Shown here one piece after another: positions 23,661 to 34,600 of a stretch of 64,000 nt of DNA. Each line of letters opens with the position of its first letter. The first letter of the stretch is position 1. Position numbers and translations under genes: made by a program. Below the pieces are notes generated by a model. That model was given only the letters and a program-made list of their open reading frames with translations, made no database searches and was not told the DNA's origin. This DNA comes from Pseudocercospora fijiensis CIRAD86 (lineage: Eukaryota > Ascomycota > Dothideomycetes > Mycosphaerellales > Mycosphaerellaceae), in the NCBI RefSeq assembly GCF_000340215.1, contig NW_006921538.1, positions 3,081,869 to 3,145,868 on the forward strand. Direction: 5' to 3'.

Positions 23661-23857
23661 TATTAGGGCCAAAGAGGCTACACGTAATTGGCATATAACT
23701 AGGCCGAGTGAAGCCAGGGTCTTAATGCCTTAGGCAGGGCTTGGCGCTTAGTGTTAGGCTAACTCTCCTGCCTTCCTCCCTCTCCTCCTAGATCTCTATC
23801 GAATACTAAACTGACTTACTACCACCCTATCTACCTGCTAACATAACCCTTCTCACA
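23661..23857 (+). repeat. 3' LTR of gypsy copy 1
   Basis: 197 bp. The inner start is RIP-changed (TATTAGGG) and the outer end is intact (CTTCTCACA), followed by target duplication TTAAT. Confidence 0.92.
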
Positions 23858-24564
23858 TTAATTAGCAGTTCGATTACTAGTTTTAGTTTAACAAAAATTT
23901 TAATTAGTATTTTATTAGTAGTTTCTTTAATAGTTTTATTAGTAGTTTTATTAATAGTTTTATTAGTAGTTTTGTTAATAGTATTGTTTCTAGTTTAGTT
24001 AGTAGTCTTAGTACTTTAATTAGTAGTCCTATTTATAGGTTAGCTTATAGTCTTAGTAGTTTTAATTAGTAGTCTTATTAACAGTTTTATTAGCAGTTTT
24101 ATTAATAGTCCTATTAGTAGTTTTACTAACTATTTTACTATTAGTGCCATTTGAGTTATTAGTTTTATTATTAGTTTTATTATTAGTTCTTTTATTAGGT
24201 TTACTAATAGTTTAGCTAATAGTTTATCTAATAGTCTATGTAACAGTTTACCTAATAGTTTAATTAATAGGTTTGTTAATAGTTTTCTTAATACCTAGTC
24301 CTACTAGTAGCTGCCTACTAGTAGCCCTACTAATAGTCTAATAGTCTAAAGTTACTAGTAGCTCTATAGCCTCTACTAATAGCTTTATTAAAATTAATAG
24401 TACTATTAGTAGTCTTACTAATATTTTCGCTACGGGGACCTTTATACTAGTCGATAGGCTTCGTATTTAGTAGAATATAGCTATATCTAGGTCTTTAGTC
24501 TACGTTAAGCTCCTACTAAATTTTTATTAGCGTTTTACGCTTATATCCGGGTTTCGTTAAGCGC
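23858..24564. repeat. Minisatellite continuation and RIP-mutated sequence
   Basis: The first 50 bp match the expected continuation of the array interrupted at 16738. It then runs into 12-bp variants such as TAGTTTTATTAA to about 24270, and into AT-rich sequence without frames. Confidence 0.65.
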
Positions 24565-24734
24565 TTTCGATTTACGTTCTACGCTAAAATCCGGGATAAG
24601 TTAAACTTCCCTTTAATCTTTAATTAAATATTACTTCTACTAAAATTCTTAGCTAATTATTTCGGTCTTAGCGGACAACTTAGATTTTCGCGGGCGGTAG
24701 GCGCGGTATCTAGATTAGTAGCTACGGTACTAAT
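24565..24734. repeat. Direct duplication, RIP-mutated copy
   Basis: Begins TTTCGATTTACGTTC and ends near GCTACGGTACTAAT. It aligns throughout with 24902-25074 but has A or T where that copy has G or C, nearly always in TpG or CpA context. Confidence 0.85.
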
Positions 24735-24901
24735 TATTTCGGTATTAGCGGACAACTTAGATTTTAATACTAGCTAATACTAGCTAATAGTCCGAGCTAA
24801 TACTAGCTGATACTAGCTAATACTAGCTAATACTAGCTAGCTAACACTAGCTAATACCTGCGCTAAAATCCGGGGCAAGTCAAATTTCCCTTTAATATTT
24901 G
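24735..24901. repeat. Short tandem repeat between duplication copies
   Basis: Contains a second partial piece of the duplicated unit (ATTATTTCGGTATTAGCGG) and several copies of a 10-bp unit TACTAGCTAA at about 24768-24860. Confidence 0.7.
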
Positions 24902-25074
24902 TTTCGATTGACGTTCTACGCTGAAATCCGGGGTAAGTCAAATTTCCCTTCAATCTTTGATTGAATATTACTTCTACGAAATTTCTCAGCCAATCATTTC
25001 GGTCTTAGCGGACAACTTGGATTTTCGCGGGCGGTGGCCGCGGTGTCTAGATTGGCAGCTGCGCTGCCAATAAT
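24902..25074. repeat. Direct duplication, nearly clean copy
   Basis: Begins TTTCGATTGACGTTC and ends at GCTGCGCTGCCAAT. It lies at the island border next to host sequence and retains TG and CA dinucleotides lost from the copy at 24565. Confidence 0.85.
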
Positions 25075-25587
25075 GGAGCAGGAAGTCTCGGCATGATCCT
25101 GATTCCGACGGCATGACGTGCCACAAAATTCCGCTGCGCTGTTCTGGACCACCAAACCTCAACTCATTACAATTCTTCGAAAGCCGAAAGTGCGAAATCT
25201 TCTTGGCCGGTCACGCATATCTAACGAATGTGGTCAATGGAGTTGACGCGCCTTGTCTCTGATTTTCACACCACTTTTTGTCCCAATTGATGCCGCTGCA
25301 GCGTGAGAGGCGCCAATCGACAGTCAGCATCCGAGGCACGTAGAGAGCAAAACAGCTGAACACGTTTAAACGCGTCGACTACAACTTCATATCCTTTCTA
25401 ATGCTTGAGGCCGTAACAGATTACGAACACCATTCTGTTTGCAGCATCCTGGTGAGGTTTTCAAGCGCTTGGCAATCACATTCGAGCTGAAGAGTCTCTG
25501 ATACAGCTTGCGTAATCATCCATACAAAGAGAAGACCAAATTTTTGCTTCAATCTATGCCATGCCCATTCAAACTTTGTCTCAGCTC
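25075..25587. other. Intergenic, 3' side of Bax inhibitor gene
   Basis: Host composition, no convincing frame. It includes the 3' UTR of the minus-strand Bax inhibitor gene. Confidence 0.45.
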
Positions 25588-26623
25588 TTAGTTGTTGTTC
25601 TGGCTGTTCAAAATCCTCAAGATTGCCAAGAACAAGTTGAGAACGTCCAAGTACAAGCTGATTGCTGCGGCAATCTCCTCCTCGACTTGGTAGTGTCTGA
25701 TGATGAGCTGCGTGTCCACAAGGATATATCCGCTGAAGATCAGCGCAGCCACAATCCCGTAACCGAGCTCAATACCCTTCGTCTGGGGGAAGAAGGCGGC
25801 CATGAAGCCGAACAAGATCAGCACCCAGAGCGCACCAAAGAGATATGGCATCCAGGACGTGAAGTCGTATTTCGTTTGGCATGCGAAGAGGGAGAGGAAG
25901 ACGAAGATCCCAAGGGTGAAGATCAGGGCTTGCAGGACGATGCGCGATTGATAGAAGGATGTGATGACCGCGATCGAGTATGCCTGTATTAGTCTTATGA
26001 GCTTTGTGCCTTGTATCCTCTTTCGATCGGTATCTACTCACCTCGAGCCCCGTGAACACTGCCAAAAATGCTAGATTCATCGGATAGCTCTTTCTCTTCC
26101 AGAATGTCAATAGCATGAATCCGATAGCTCCGAAGAGCGACACCCAGAGCATCCATTGATTTGTCTGGATCCAGTTCTTGAAGGGCGTGCTGAAGAAGGA
26201 AACGGAGGAGAGCGCAGTTGTAAGAAGGAGCTGAACGGTCAAGATGGCGTAGACCTTGCGGATAAATTGCATTCGAATGGGTAGAGTGGCTTCTGCAACG
26301 GAGCCGCCGAACTTTCAGGATTCATGTCAGCATCAAAAACATACATGTACTCTCAGTGCGTAGAGCAGATGTTCGGAGTCCGGCGCTGCTGTCGCGAAGG
26401 CCAGCACGCTTCTCCCTCCCTCTCTTCGAAACCTGTGTGCTTCTCTTTCTGATATTGGACGTACCTTGAAGTCATCCGGTACATTATCATCCTCGCCTCT
26501 CGGTGTTCCAAGCAGTGGTTCGGCCTGATATGAGGGAGGGGCTTGTGAGTATTGCGGTGCTGCCTGCTGTTCCTCAAAGCTGTCGCGCTGCGGCGCAGGC
26601 GTGTACTTGGTATTGGCTGCCAT
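25588..26623 (-). CDS. Bax inhibitor-1 / TMBIM (lifeguard-like) family protein
   Basis: Three exons: 26623-26465, 26311-26042, 25983-25588, with introns of 153 and 58 bp (GTACGT..AAAG; GTGAGT..ACAG), both in phase 0, giving 274 residues. The N-terminus is a Pro/Gln-rich cytosolic tail (QQAAPQYSQAPPSYQ) as in LFG/TMBIM proteins. Seven hydrophobic segments follow, starting at VYAILTVQLLLTTA and ending at LYLDVLNLFLAILRIL. The family signature around YILVDTQLI and the LYLDVLNLFL motif are clear. The family consists of ER, Golgi or vacuolar membrane Ca2+-leak and anti-stress proteins; yeast Bxi1/Ybh3 is the nearest familiar relative. The ATG at 26623 is chosen because it follows an in-frame non-ATG stretch. 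The gene looks intact. Confidence 0.92.
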
Positions 26624-27267
26624 CGTAGCCTCTCGCACTGTGGTCAGTGGGCGGTCTTGGAGGCGAAGATATCGCTGCTAGGAAGAATCACGGTGATGGA
26701 AAGTGGCAGACAATCGGAGATGCAGTGGTGACGCTTTGTGTCAGAGCATCACCCCACCCCACACTGCGCCACGCCACGCCTCGAGGCGCGCCCGTGCGCA
26801 CTTTCACGTGCTCCAAAGGCAAGCTAGCTCCGGCTGCTGCCGAGCCAGTAAAGGTGCTACAGCATTCTTCTCTTCGCTGTTTCTGCACTTCTTTGGGATC
26901 TTCCGTCCTTCCGCTGCTGCCTTCACCACATGGGATAGAATACCAAAGACATCGGCGTCGCGCTCAATGAGATGGCCGTGGCTGACTCTGGCCGCCGGGG
27001 ACAGGGCCTATCGGAGCGCGATGGCATGAAATATACCGTTCTGCACGTCCATCTCGTACGAGCAGAACCCGTCGTGGACGACCACAGGCTTGACGGCTTC
27101 ACTTCCTGTCTTGTGAACAGGGAAGCACTTGCAATCCTTTGAGATCGGGAACCGCCGACTCCTTCCTACTGTGGCAAAGGCCGGCACCGAGCTCTCCAGC
27201 TGAGTCTCGGTCCCATATGCTGAGATGCCCAAGTAGAACAGGCACAACCTGAACTGAACTTGAAGCA
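26624..27267. other. Intergenic, upstream of Bax inhibitor gene
   Basis: GC-rich host sequence that should hold the Bax inhibitor promoter. Short Pro/Arg-rich frames on both strands look like composition effects. There is a GCCAC-type pentamer run near 26760-26780. Confidence 0.4.
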
Positions 27268-27788
27268 ATGGCGAACACTACCACAGCTCAAAGTGTCAGC
27301 CCGTTTCGCAAGTTCATATCGTCGGAGTCTCCTTTCTTGAAAGACATCGAGCAGCACACCGCCATATCTCATGCTGACGATGCAGTGACCAGACTGCCGC
27401 AAATCAACAGATTGGTAGCAAGTTGGCAGCAAGCCGCCGAAGAGCCTCTCAAAGGTGTCACTAGAAGCTCGGTCTAGCCCTCATGAAAGAACAACGAGAT
27501 CTGATTCTGCAAATCATCGAGCAGTTCATAATCTACTTACCCTCGAAAGCTCGACAGAGGATGATACGACCGGCAGAAAAGCATGTGTTTGAGACGTACT
27601 TTACGTGGGTTGGAGGGTTTGGTGAGGAAGATGCCTTTTATTATCGCATTCATGGTCCGACGATCATTGTCGAGTTCGAGCATTGTCCTTCGATTTTCCT
27701 GGGCAATACTAAAGCCGAGAGGTTTCACATCCATACTCATGTCCGCACGCCTAATGGAGGGGATTATGGACATGCGTTGTTGGTATGA
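27268..27788 (+). pseudogene. DUF3500 family gene, internally deleted
   Basis: The ATG at 27268 opens a 69-residue frame (..FRKFISSESPFLKDIEQ.. ASWQQAAEEPLKGVTRSS) that resembles the N-terminus of DUF3500 proteins, where the EPxKGVT stretch is followed by a long central domain. Here it stops at once, and a second frame (27483-27788) gives the family C-terminus: IIEQFIIYLP, ETYFTWVGGFGEEDAFYYRI, IIVEFEHCP, HIHTHVRTPNGGDYG. About 200 central residues expected from the family are missing and the ends are in different frames. The retained His and Tyr positions are those conserved in this uncharacterised family. Without the centre it is not functional. The assignment is from memory of the family, not from a search. 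Confidence 0.7.
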
Positions 27789-27930
27789 GAAAGGCACATG
27801 TGGCATCATCTGATCACTTTCATACAATTGGTCATTATGCACACTAGCGATCGTAAATCTCCACATATCTCCTCGGGAAATCCCATCTGCATCACGATAC
27901 TTTCTCCACACCCACACACTGTCGATATTC

Positions 27931-30156
27931 CTATGGCAACGCCATGAAAACCTTCAGGAGCGCTGGATAGTTTGGAGTTCCCAGTCCAGTAACTGGATCC
28001 CAGCCCTGGGAGACAGCGAAGCCTTGGGTATTGCAGCCAGGGTTGCTTCCAACAGTGATGTCGTGGAAAGCGCTTGGGTTCTTGTAGAGAGTTGGGTTGA
28101 CGAAGCCGACGGTCTTCTTACCAGCGGCGATACGCTCCTCATTGATACGGTTCAAGATAGATGCGAAGACTGGTGCGGAAGCAGAAGTACCTCCGATCAG
28201 AGTTGGCATAGCGTTGACGAAGACAACGACGTTGTCTCCCACAGCACTGATATCAGGGTAGCCACGGCCGCCGACGTTGTAGATACCGCCTTTGGTGACA
28301 GTCTCAGGAGGGTTGTTCATGCCGGAAGTGTTGTAGGTCTTGTATGGGGGCGTGTGGGCGGTCAGGTAGGTGTTGACTGCGGAGCTCTGGTAGGATGGTC
28401 GTGGGTAGATGTTGGAGAATCCACCACCAGATGGGAAGCGAGTGACGGCAACTTCCTGGTCCTTCTGGGCGTTACCGCCTGGTGGAAGGTAGGTGGCACC
28501 AGCGGCGGTGATGTATGGGCAGGAAGCTGGGAAGTCTGGGTTAAAGACCTCACCATTGCCGAGACAGCCATCACTGTTGCCGTCATCCGTGCTTCGGGCG
28601 GCGACACCAGAGTCACCGGAAGCAATAACCACTGATACACCTTGCATTCCGAGCTTCATAAATTCGGAGCATTGTCGCTGTTGGTAGTTGGTTGGCAGAT
28701 CATCCTCCTGCTCTCCGTAAGAGATAGAGATGACGTTGGTTGGCTTGTAGACACCACACTGCAGCTTGCCTTGGTAGCCGGCAGGGTTCGGGTCTGGGTA
28801 GACTGGATCGATAGCTGCGTTACCGGTCTCGCCATATGCAGAGTATGTGCAGTAGGATCCATCGATAGCATCAAGGAAGCTAAAATTGAGTCAGCAATAT
28901 GAATAGGAAGAGATAGCCATTGACGAACGTATTCAAGAAGCCTCCGCCGCCCTCGACACCAGTAGCGTAGAAGATATCATCGGTCTGGAACAGGACGCTG
29001 TTCTGTGGCCAGATTATTGGGTCTAAGAGGGGTTGGTCAGTTGCGAACATGTTTCGGACCAGGGAATCACATACAGGAAATCTCGAAGTCAAGATCAGAC
29101 TCCCCACCAGCAACAGCAGAAGGAGCGAAGCCACCATCAATACCCTCCAACTTAGGGTGGGTCAAGAGGGGGATGTAGTTGGCGAAAGTGGCAAAGAACA
29201 GGGTCAGATCCTGCTGGGTGTAGAAGTCGCCTTCCTCGAAGATTCCGAGCTCGTTACCAGGAGCAGCCTTTGTTCCCTTGGTGATCTATATTGACCACAT
29301 TAGCACTTCTTTGCAGATCGAATCGCTCTCTGCTCCTAGACCTACGTTGTACATGGCCGCAATACATTCAGGAGTGATGTACTGGTCGCAGTTCGCCAAT
29401 TGGTTGGTGCCGTTAAGCGAAGAGAGCGGCGCAGTGACATGAGGTCCAAAGATAGGAGTAGAGAACTTCTGGTTCTTCGAAGTACGGAAACCTCGCTTCT
29501 CCAGATCATCATAGCGTCCACCGAGCTCACGACCATTCGAGGCTTTGCCGCCTCCAAGAAGTTTCAAACCAGGAGTCACATAGTCGACATGCTGTGACAA
29601 GTGCTCTGGAAGGAAGTACTCGTCACAAGCAACGTGAACTTTACCGGTGGGAACATGCTCGTAGTGATAATATTTGCTCTTCAGCAGACGTTCAGCTTCG
29701 TGGACCTTGGCGTCAAGCTGGATCCACTGCTTGTTTGTTGAGTGAGAGATGCGCTTGCTATCGATGCCAGCCTCACTGAGCCAGTTCTTGACAGCATCAA
29801 CGGCGTGCTGTGGTGGGGCAAAGAAGTCGATGATCTCGTCAGCTGAAAGCCACTGTCCGTAACGAGGGGAGTCTGGGTGGGACCTGCGTTTGCCTTAGCG
29901 ACTAAGCGAAATGAATGGTGAAGGTGCACGATACTTACAGCTCGTCCATGAGAGAAGCACCGGCGCCATTGTCGATGTTCGATTGCTTCAGGCCAAATCG
30001 CATTGGCAGCACAGCATCGGGGGACAGGCTATTACGCTTGACCCATTTCTTCAGAGGAGCATCTCGCTTCTCGTGGCTCACATATTTGTGTGGTGTCGAC
30101 AAAGCCAATGCCGAAGAGGCAAAAGCCAATAGCACGCCGACACTCTTGAAATGCAT
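27931..30156 (-). CDS. Sedolisin (S53) tripeptidyl-peptidase, secreted
   Basis: Five exons: 30156-29939, 29883-29346, 29285-29075, 29022-28929, 28879-27931; introns of 55, 60, 52 and 49 bp; 669 residues. The N-terminus MHFKSVGVLLAFASSALAL is a signal peptide, followed by a propeptide (pro-kumamolisin-like) to about residue 200. The catalytic Glu314 and Asp318 lie in GESDLD, the oxyanion Asp443 in ASGDSG, and the nucleophile Ser586 in GGTSASAP. The Ca2+ site is formed by the region HDITVGSNPGC to GWDPVTGLGTPNY. This is the complete set for an acid-acting sedolisin that removes tripeptides from N-termini in the extracellular space, as in Aspergillus SedB-type enzymes. The fourth intron has an unusual donor (GTTCGT). 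No sign of decay; neighbours are unrelated. Confidence 0.93.
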
Positions 30157-30440
30157 TGTAATGAGTAGTATATGAAATCACGAGGACTTACAGATACATC
30201 CTGGACATGCGAGCAGCTTTTATCTTGACCTGCGATTCTAGCGGCGCGGTCGTAGCACGCTGCTAGGCTTTGTTGCTGCTTGATCATCTGCATTGGCTTG
30301 ACCTACCAAGATATCTGTAACTCTCGTAGTCTGTAATGGTCGGGACACCTTGGTGCCATCGAGGCTTTGGAGTAGAGCATTAACAGCTTAAAGGACCTCG
30401 GGCACGGCTTGATCATGCATGAGAAGGACATCAAGACCAG
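30157..30440. other. Upstream region of sedolisin gene
   Basis: Host composition with no frame I trust. It should include the sedolisin promoter. Confidence 0.4.
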
Positions 30441-30721
30441 TCAAGCTCTCCCAAGCTTTGTGAAGCTATGCGCCATCGTGCTCGAAAAGGCAGGAGCAAG
30501 TGAAGGGAGATACGCCACTCGCAGATCGGCCGCTGCCATTGACGACTGTGTGGATGTTTCTGGAGTGGAGAGTAGAGACGCAGCTGCGGGAGTGTAGTCT
30601 GGTTGGTCGAGATGAGATTCCTCGGCCACTTTGAGCGGGTAGTGTACCAGATCCGGCGTTTTGATGCTTTTCAGAGCATATGGCTGGCGGCAGAGCGTAC
30701 AAAGTGCGTTCGCCCCGAGCT
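30441..30721 (-). CDS. Hypothetical protein, last exon only
   Basis: A minus-strand frame reads LGANALCTLCRQPYALKS.. VHYPLKVAEESHLDQPDYTP.. FTKLGRA and ends at 30441. A 3' splice site (GCGTTAAG) with a CTAAT branch-like sequence lies just before it at 30722, and a stop precedes that, so the frame looks like a terminal exon. It contains a CxxC pair (CTLC). No ATG-bearing upstream exon is obvious in the 158 bp before the copia insertion at 30880, so the 5' part may have been separated by it. Family not recognised. Confidence 0.35.
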
Positions 30722-30879
30722 CTTAACGCAATATTAGAGTAGCTGCGAGGTCGTATTCTCCGGTGGGGCTGAAGATCGAGAGGAGTGGTGCTTTTTGGTG
30801 GAGGATTGATAGGGAGGGAGATTCTATGGCAGGCTATAACGATCAGCAAGACAATATGATGACAAAGAGATGTGCATCA

Positions 30880-31030
30880 TGTTGTGGATCAGTCAGCACT
30901 GCCAAGTGCTAAGGCCTAATTTCCTAGTAATATATATAGCCTCTAGCTTAGACAGAAACTTGATTACTTTCCTTATACAATTCTATAGTCAATTAATTAA
31001 TGACTTGTTCTGCTTAGCTTAATTATAATA
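30880..31030 (+). repeat. 5' LTR of copia copy 2
   Basis: 151 bp. The outer end TGTTGTGGATCAGTCAG is intact and the inner end is RIP-changed (TAATA in place of CAACA). Confidence 0.92.
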
Positions 31031-31046
31031 GGTTATAAGCCCGGCG
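31031..31046 (+). promoter_or_regulatory. Primer-binding site of copia copy 2
   Basis: GGTTATAAGCCCGGCG directly follows the 5' LTR and is identical to the site in copy 1. Its complement forms the 5' part of an anticodon arm with loop CTTATAA. Confidence 0.5.
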
Positions 31047-31441
31047 TATACGCTTACCTATCCTAACTAATATAGACGAATTGTTATTATAGAGATACTA
31101 GTTTGAAGCTAATTTTACTAGCTGCAGATTAAGTAGTACCTCTAGAGTTAATTACCGAAATAGGGCTACCCTATACTTAGTACTAAATCAGATCTAACTA
31201 ACAATTAGCACCTGCAAGCTAAGCGAGCTAAGAAAGAGCTTAGCAGCATAGCTAATACTAAAGAATCTATAAAAAGTATAAAGGAAAATCGTATCTTTAC
31301 GAGGACGACTAACTTTTTATTATAGAGATAGATCCTTTAGAAAGAGCTACTAAAGGAGAAAGTATTCTATATAATGTTAGAATAACCCGAAAACAAGTGC
31401 TAGGACTGACCGAATCGGGCGAAACGAGAACGAGGAGAACG

Positions 31442-31619
31442 CGGGGAAATTACGTGCGGGAACTTCAAAATTCGCGGCTACTCCCGGGCCCCGCGGCCGC
31501 CTCGCGAACGGGTATAGATCGTCTTCCTTACGGGGAAATCACGTGCGGGAACTTCAAAATTCGCGGCTACTCCCGGGCCTCGCGGCCGCCTCGCGAACGG
31601 GTACAGATCGTCTTCCTTA
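31442..31619. repeat. 89-bp GC-rich tandem duplication
   Basis: Two copies in direct tandem, each with CGGGGAAAT at the start, a GC-rich core including GCGGCCGC, and ending CTTCCTTAC. They differ at a few C/T positions. The GC content contrasts sharply with the surrounding AT-rich sequence. Confidence 0.9.
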
Positions 31620-31639
31620 CGTAAGCGCAATGTGTTTAT

Positions 31640-34600
31640 ATAGCTCGAAGAGCTATAAGTAAAGGCCGAAGAGCTACAAGTAAAGGCTAAGGCGACGAGC
31701 CTAATCTAAAACGCCTAAAGTAATTTTAATCTAAAATACTTATAGGAATTCTAATTTAGAATACTTATAATACTAAGTGCTATTTAGAACGCGTATAGTA
31801 ACTCTAATCGGGAGCGCTAATAGTTAGTACTACTATCTATAACGCTTATACTAAGTTTTATTTAGAACACGCTATATAGTAATTCTAATCCGAAACGTAT
31901 ATACTAAGTCCTATCCGGAACGCGTATAGTAAGTACTATCCGGAACGCGTATAGTAAGTACTATCCGGAACGCGTATAGAAAGTCTAATTCGGAACGCTA
32001 ATAGTAAGTACTATTAAGAACGCTTATAGTAAGTAGTACTATCTAAAATACCTATAGTAANNNNNNNNNNNNNNNNNNNNNNNNNNNNNNNNNNNNNNNN
32101 NNNNNNNNNNNNNNNNNNNNNNNNNNNNNNNNNNNNNNNNNNNNNNNNNNNNNNNNNNNNNNNNNNNNNNNNNNNNNNNNNNNNNNNNNNNNNNNNNNNN
32201 NNNNNNNNNNNNNNNNNNNNNNNNNNNNNNNNNNNNNNNNNNNNNNNNNNNNNNNNNNNNNNNNNNNNNNNNNNNNNNNNNNNNNNNNNNNNNNNNNNNN
32301 NNNNNNNNNNNNNNNNNNNNNNNNNNNNNNNNNNNNNNNNNNNNNNNNNNNNNNNNNNNNNNNNNNNNNNNNNNNNNNNNNNNNNNNNNNNNNNNNNNNN
32401 NNNNNNNNNNNNNNNNNNNNNNNNNNNNNNNNNNNNNNNNNNNNNNNNNNNNNNNNNNNNNNNNNNNNNNNNNNNNNNNNNNNNNNNNNNNNNNNNNNNN
32501 NNNNNNNNNNNNNNNNNNNNNNNNNNNNNNNNNNNNNNNNNNNNNNNNNNNNNNNNNNNNNNNNNNNNNNNNNNNNNNNNNNNNNNNNNNNNNNNNNNNN
32601 NNNNNNNNNNNNNNNNNNNNNNNNNNNNNNNNNNNNNNNNNNNNNNNNNNNNNNNNNNNNNNNNNNNNNNNNNNNNNNNNNNNNNNNNNNNNNNNNNNNN
32701 NNNNNNNNNNNNNNNNNNNNNNNNNNNNNNNNNNNNNNNNNNNNNNNNNNNNNNNNNNNNNNNNNNNNNNNNNNNNNNNNNNNNNNNNNNNNNNNNNNNN
32801 NNNNNNNNNNNNNNNNNNNNNNNNNNNNNNNNNNNNNNNNNNNNNNNNNNNNNNNNNNNNNNNNNNNNNNNNNNNNNNNNNNNNNNNNNNNNNNNNNNNN
32901 NNNNNNNNNNNNNNNNNNNNNNNNNNNNNNNNNNNNNNNNNNNNNNNNNNTACCTATAGTAAGTACTATTTAGAATACTTATAGCAAGTTATATCCGAAA
33001 CGGTTATAGTAAATACTACTAAAAACGTTTATAGCGAGTACCCTATATAACGCCTACTACGAGTACCCTATAAAATGCCTATAGCGAGTACTCTATAGAA
33101 TATCTATAGCGAGTAGTACTATCCGGAACGCGTAGGATAAGCCTGATTTTAAACGCTTAGTATAGTTAGTTCTATATAGACCGGAACGTTTCGAACTGTT
33201 TATAGTAAGTACCTTATATAACGCCTACTACGAGTACCTTATAAAACGCCTATAGTAAGCACTCTATAGAATATCTATAGCGAGTAGTACTATCCGGAAC
33301 GCGTAGGATAAGCCTTATTTTAAACGCTTAGTATAGTTAGTCCTATATAAACCGGAACGCGTATACTAAGTCTAATCCAAAACGCTTATAGAAAATCTTA
33401 TCCGGAATATATAAAGTAAGTCTAAGTCTAATCTAAAACTAAATACTTATATTAACTACTACGAACTATTCATAGCGAGTACCCTGTATAGCGCCTACTA
33501 CGAGTACCCTATAAAACGCCTATAGCGAGTACTCTATAGAATATCTATAGCGTACTACTATCTAAAATACCTATAGTAAGTACTATTTAGAGTACTTATA
33601 GCAAGTTATATCCGAAACGCTTATAGTAAATACTACTAAAAACGGTTATAGCGAGTAGTAGTATTCGAAACGCTTATAGCGGTTACTATCCGAGATATCT
33701 ATAGCGAGTAGTACTATCCGGAACGCTTTAGAACGCGCTATATAGCAATTCTAATCCGAAATGCTTATAGTAAGTCCTATCTAAACGCGTATAGTAAGTA
33801 CTATCCGGAACGCGTATAGTAAGTCTAATTTAGAACGCTAATAGTAAGTACTATTAAGAACGCTTAGGCTTATAGCAAGTAGTACTATCTAAAATACCTA
33901 TAGTAAGTACTATTTAGAATACTTATAGCAAGTTGTATCCGAAACGCTTATAGTAGATACTACTAAAAATGCTTATAGCGAGTAGCAATATTTGAAACGC
34001 TTATAGCGGTAACTATCCGAGATATCTATAGCAAATAGTACTATCTAGAACGCTTATAGTAAGTCTAATCTAAAACGCTTATAGAAAGTCTTATCTTAAA
34101 TATATAAAATAAGTCTAAGTGTAATCCGGAACTAAATACTTATATTAAGTACTATCTGGATTCCGGAAGGCTTATAGCGAGTAGTACTATCCGGAACGCT
34201 TATAGTAAATACTATCTAAAGTGCCTATAGTAAATAGTATTCGAACTGTTTATAGCGAGTACCCTATAAAACGCCTATAGCGAGTACTCTATAGAATATC
34301 TATAGCGTACTGCTATCTACAACGCCTATACTAAGTTTTATTTAGAACGCGCTATATAGTAATTCTAATCTAAAACGCTTATAGAAAGTCTTATCCGGAA
34401 TATATAAAGTAAGTCTAAGTCTAATCCGAAACTAAATGCTTTTATTAAGTACTATCCGGAAGGCTTATAGCGAGTAGTACTATCCGGAACGCTTATAGTA
34501 AATACTGTCTAAAACGCCTATAGTTAAATAGTATTCGCACTATTTATAGCAAGTACCTTATATAACGCCTCCTACGAGTACCCTGTTAAACGCCTATAGC

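Larger units (their letters stand above)
16739..23857 (+). mobile_element. Ty3/gypsy chromovirus-type LTR retrotransposon, RIP-inactivated (copy 1)
   Basis: 7,119 bp with 197-bp LTRs (TGTTAGGG.. to ..CTTCTCACA) and a 5-bp target duplication TTAAT (16734-16738 and 23858-23862). The inside reads, in plus order: gag with a degraded CCHC knuckle near 18410-18470, protease near 18660-18720, reverse transcriptase (INYRRLNAIT, LDIKDAYYRI, YLDN in place of YLDD), RNase H, integrase with an H..H zinc region near 21060-21170 and core to about 21800, and a C-terminal chromodomain-like stretch near 22260-22400 (YLLR-QGYLPK-DS-EAE). It is inserted into the minisatellite, whose sequence continues on both sides. 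A purine tract (AGAAGGGAAGCG) precedes the 3' LTR. Confidence 0.93.

Noticed and set aside
14760..25000. Starship or other giant cargo element
   Set aside because: No tyrosine recombinase captain gene or defined ends; the island is explained by repeats and a gypsy element.
28024..28635. 203-codon plus-strand frame
   Set aside because: Antisense shadow of the sedolisin last exon.
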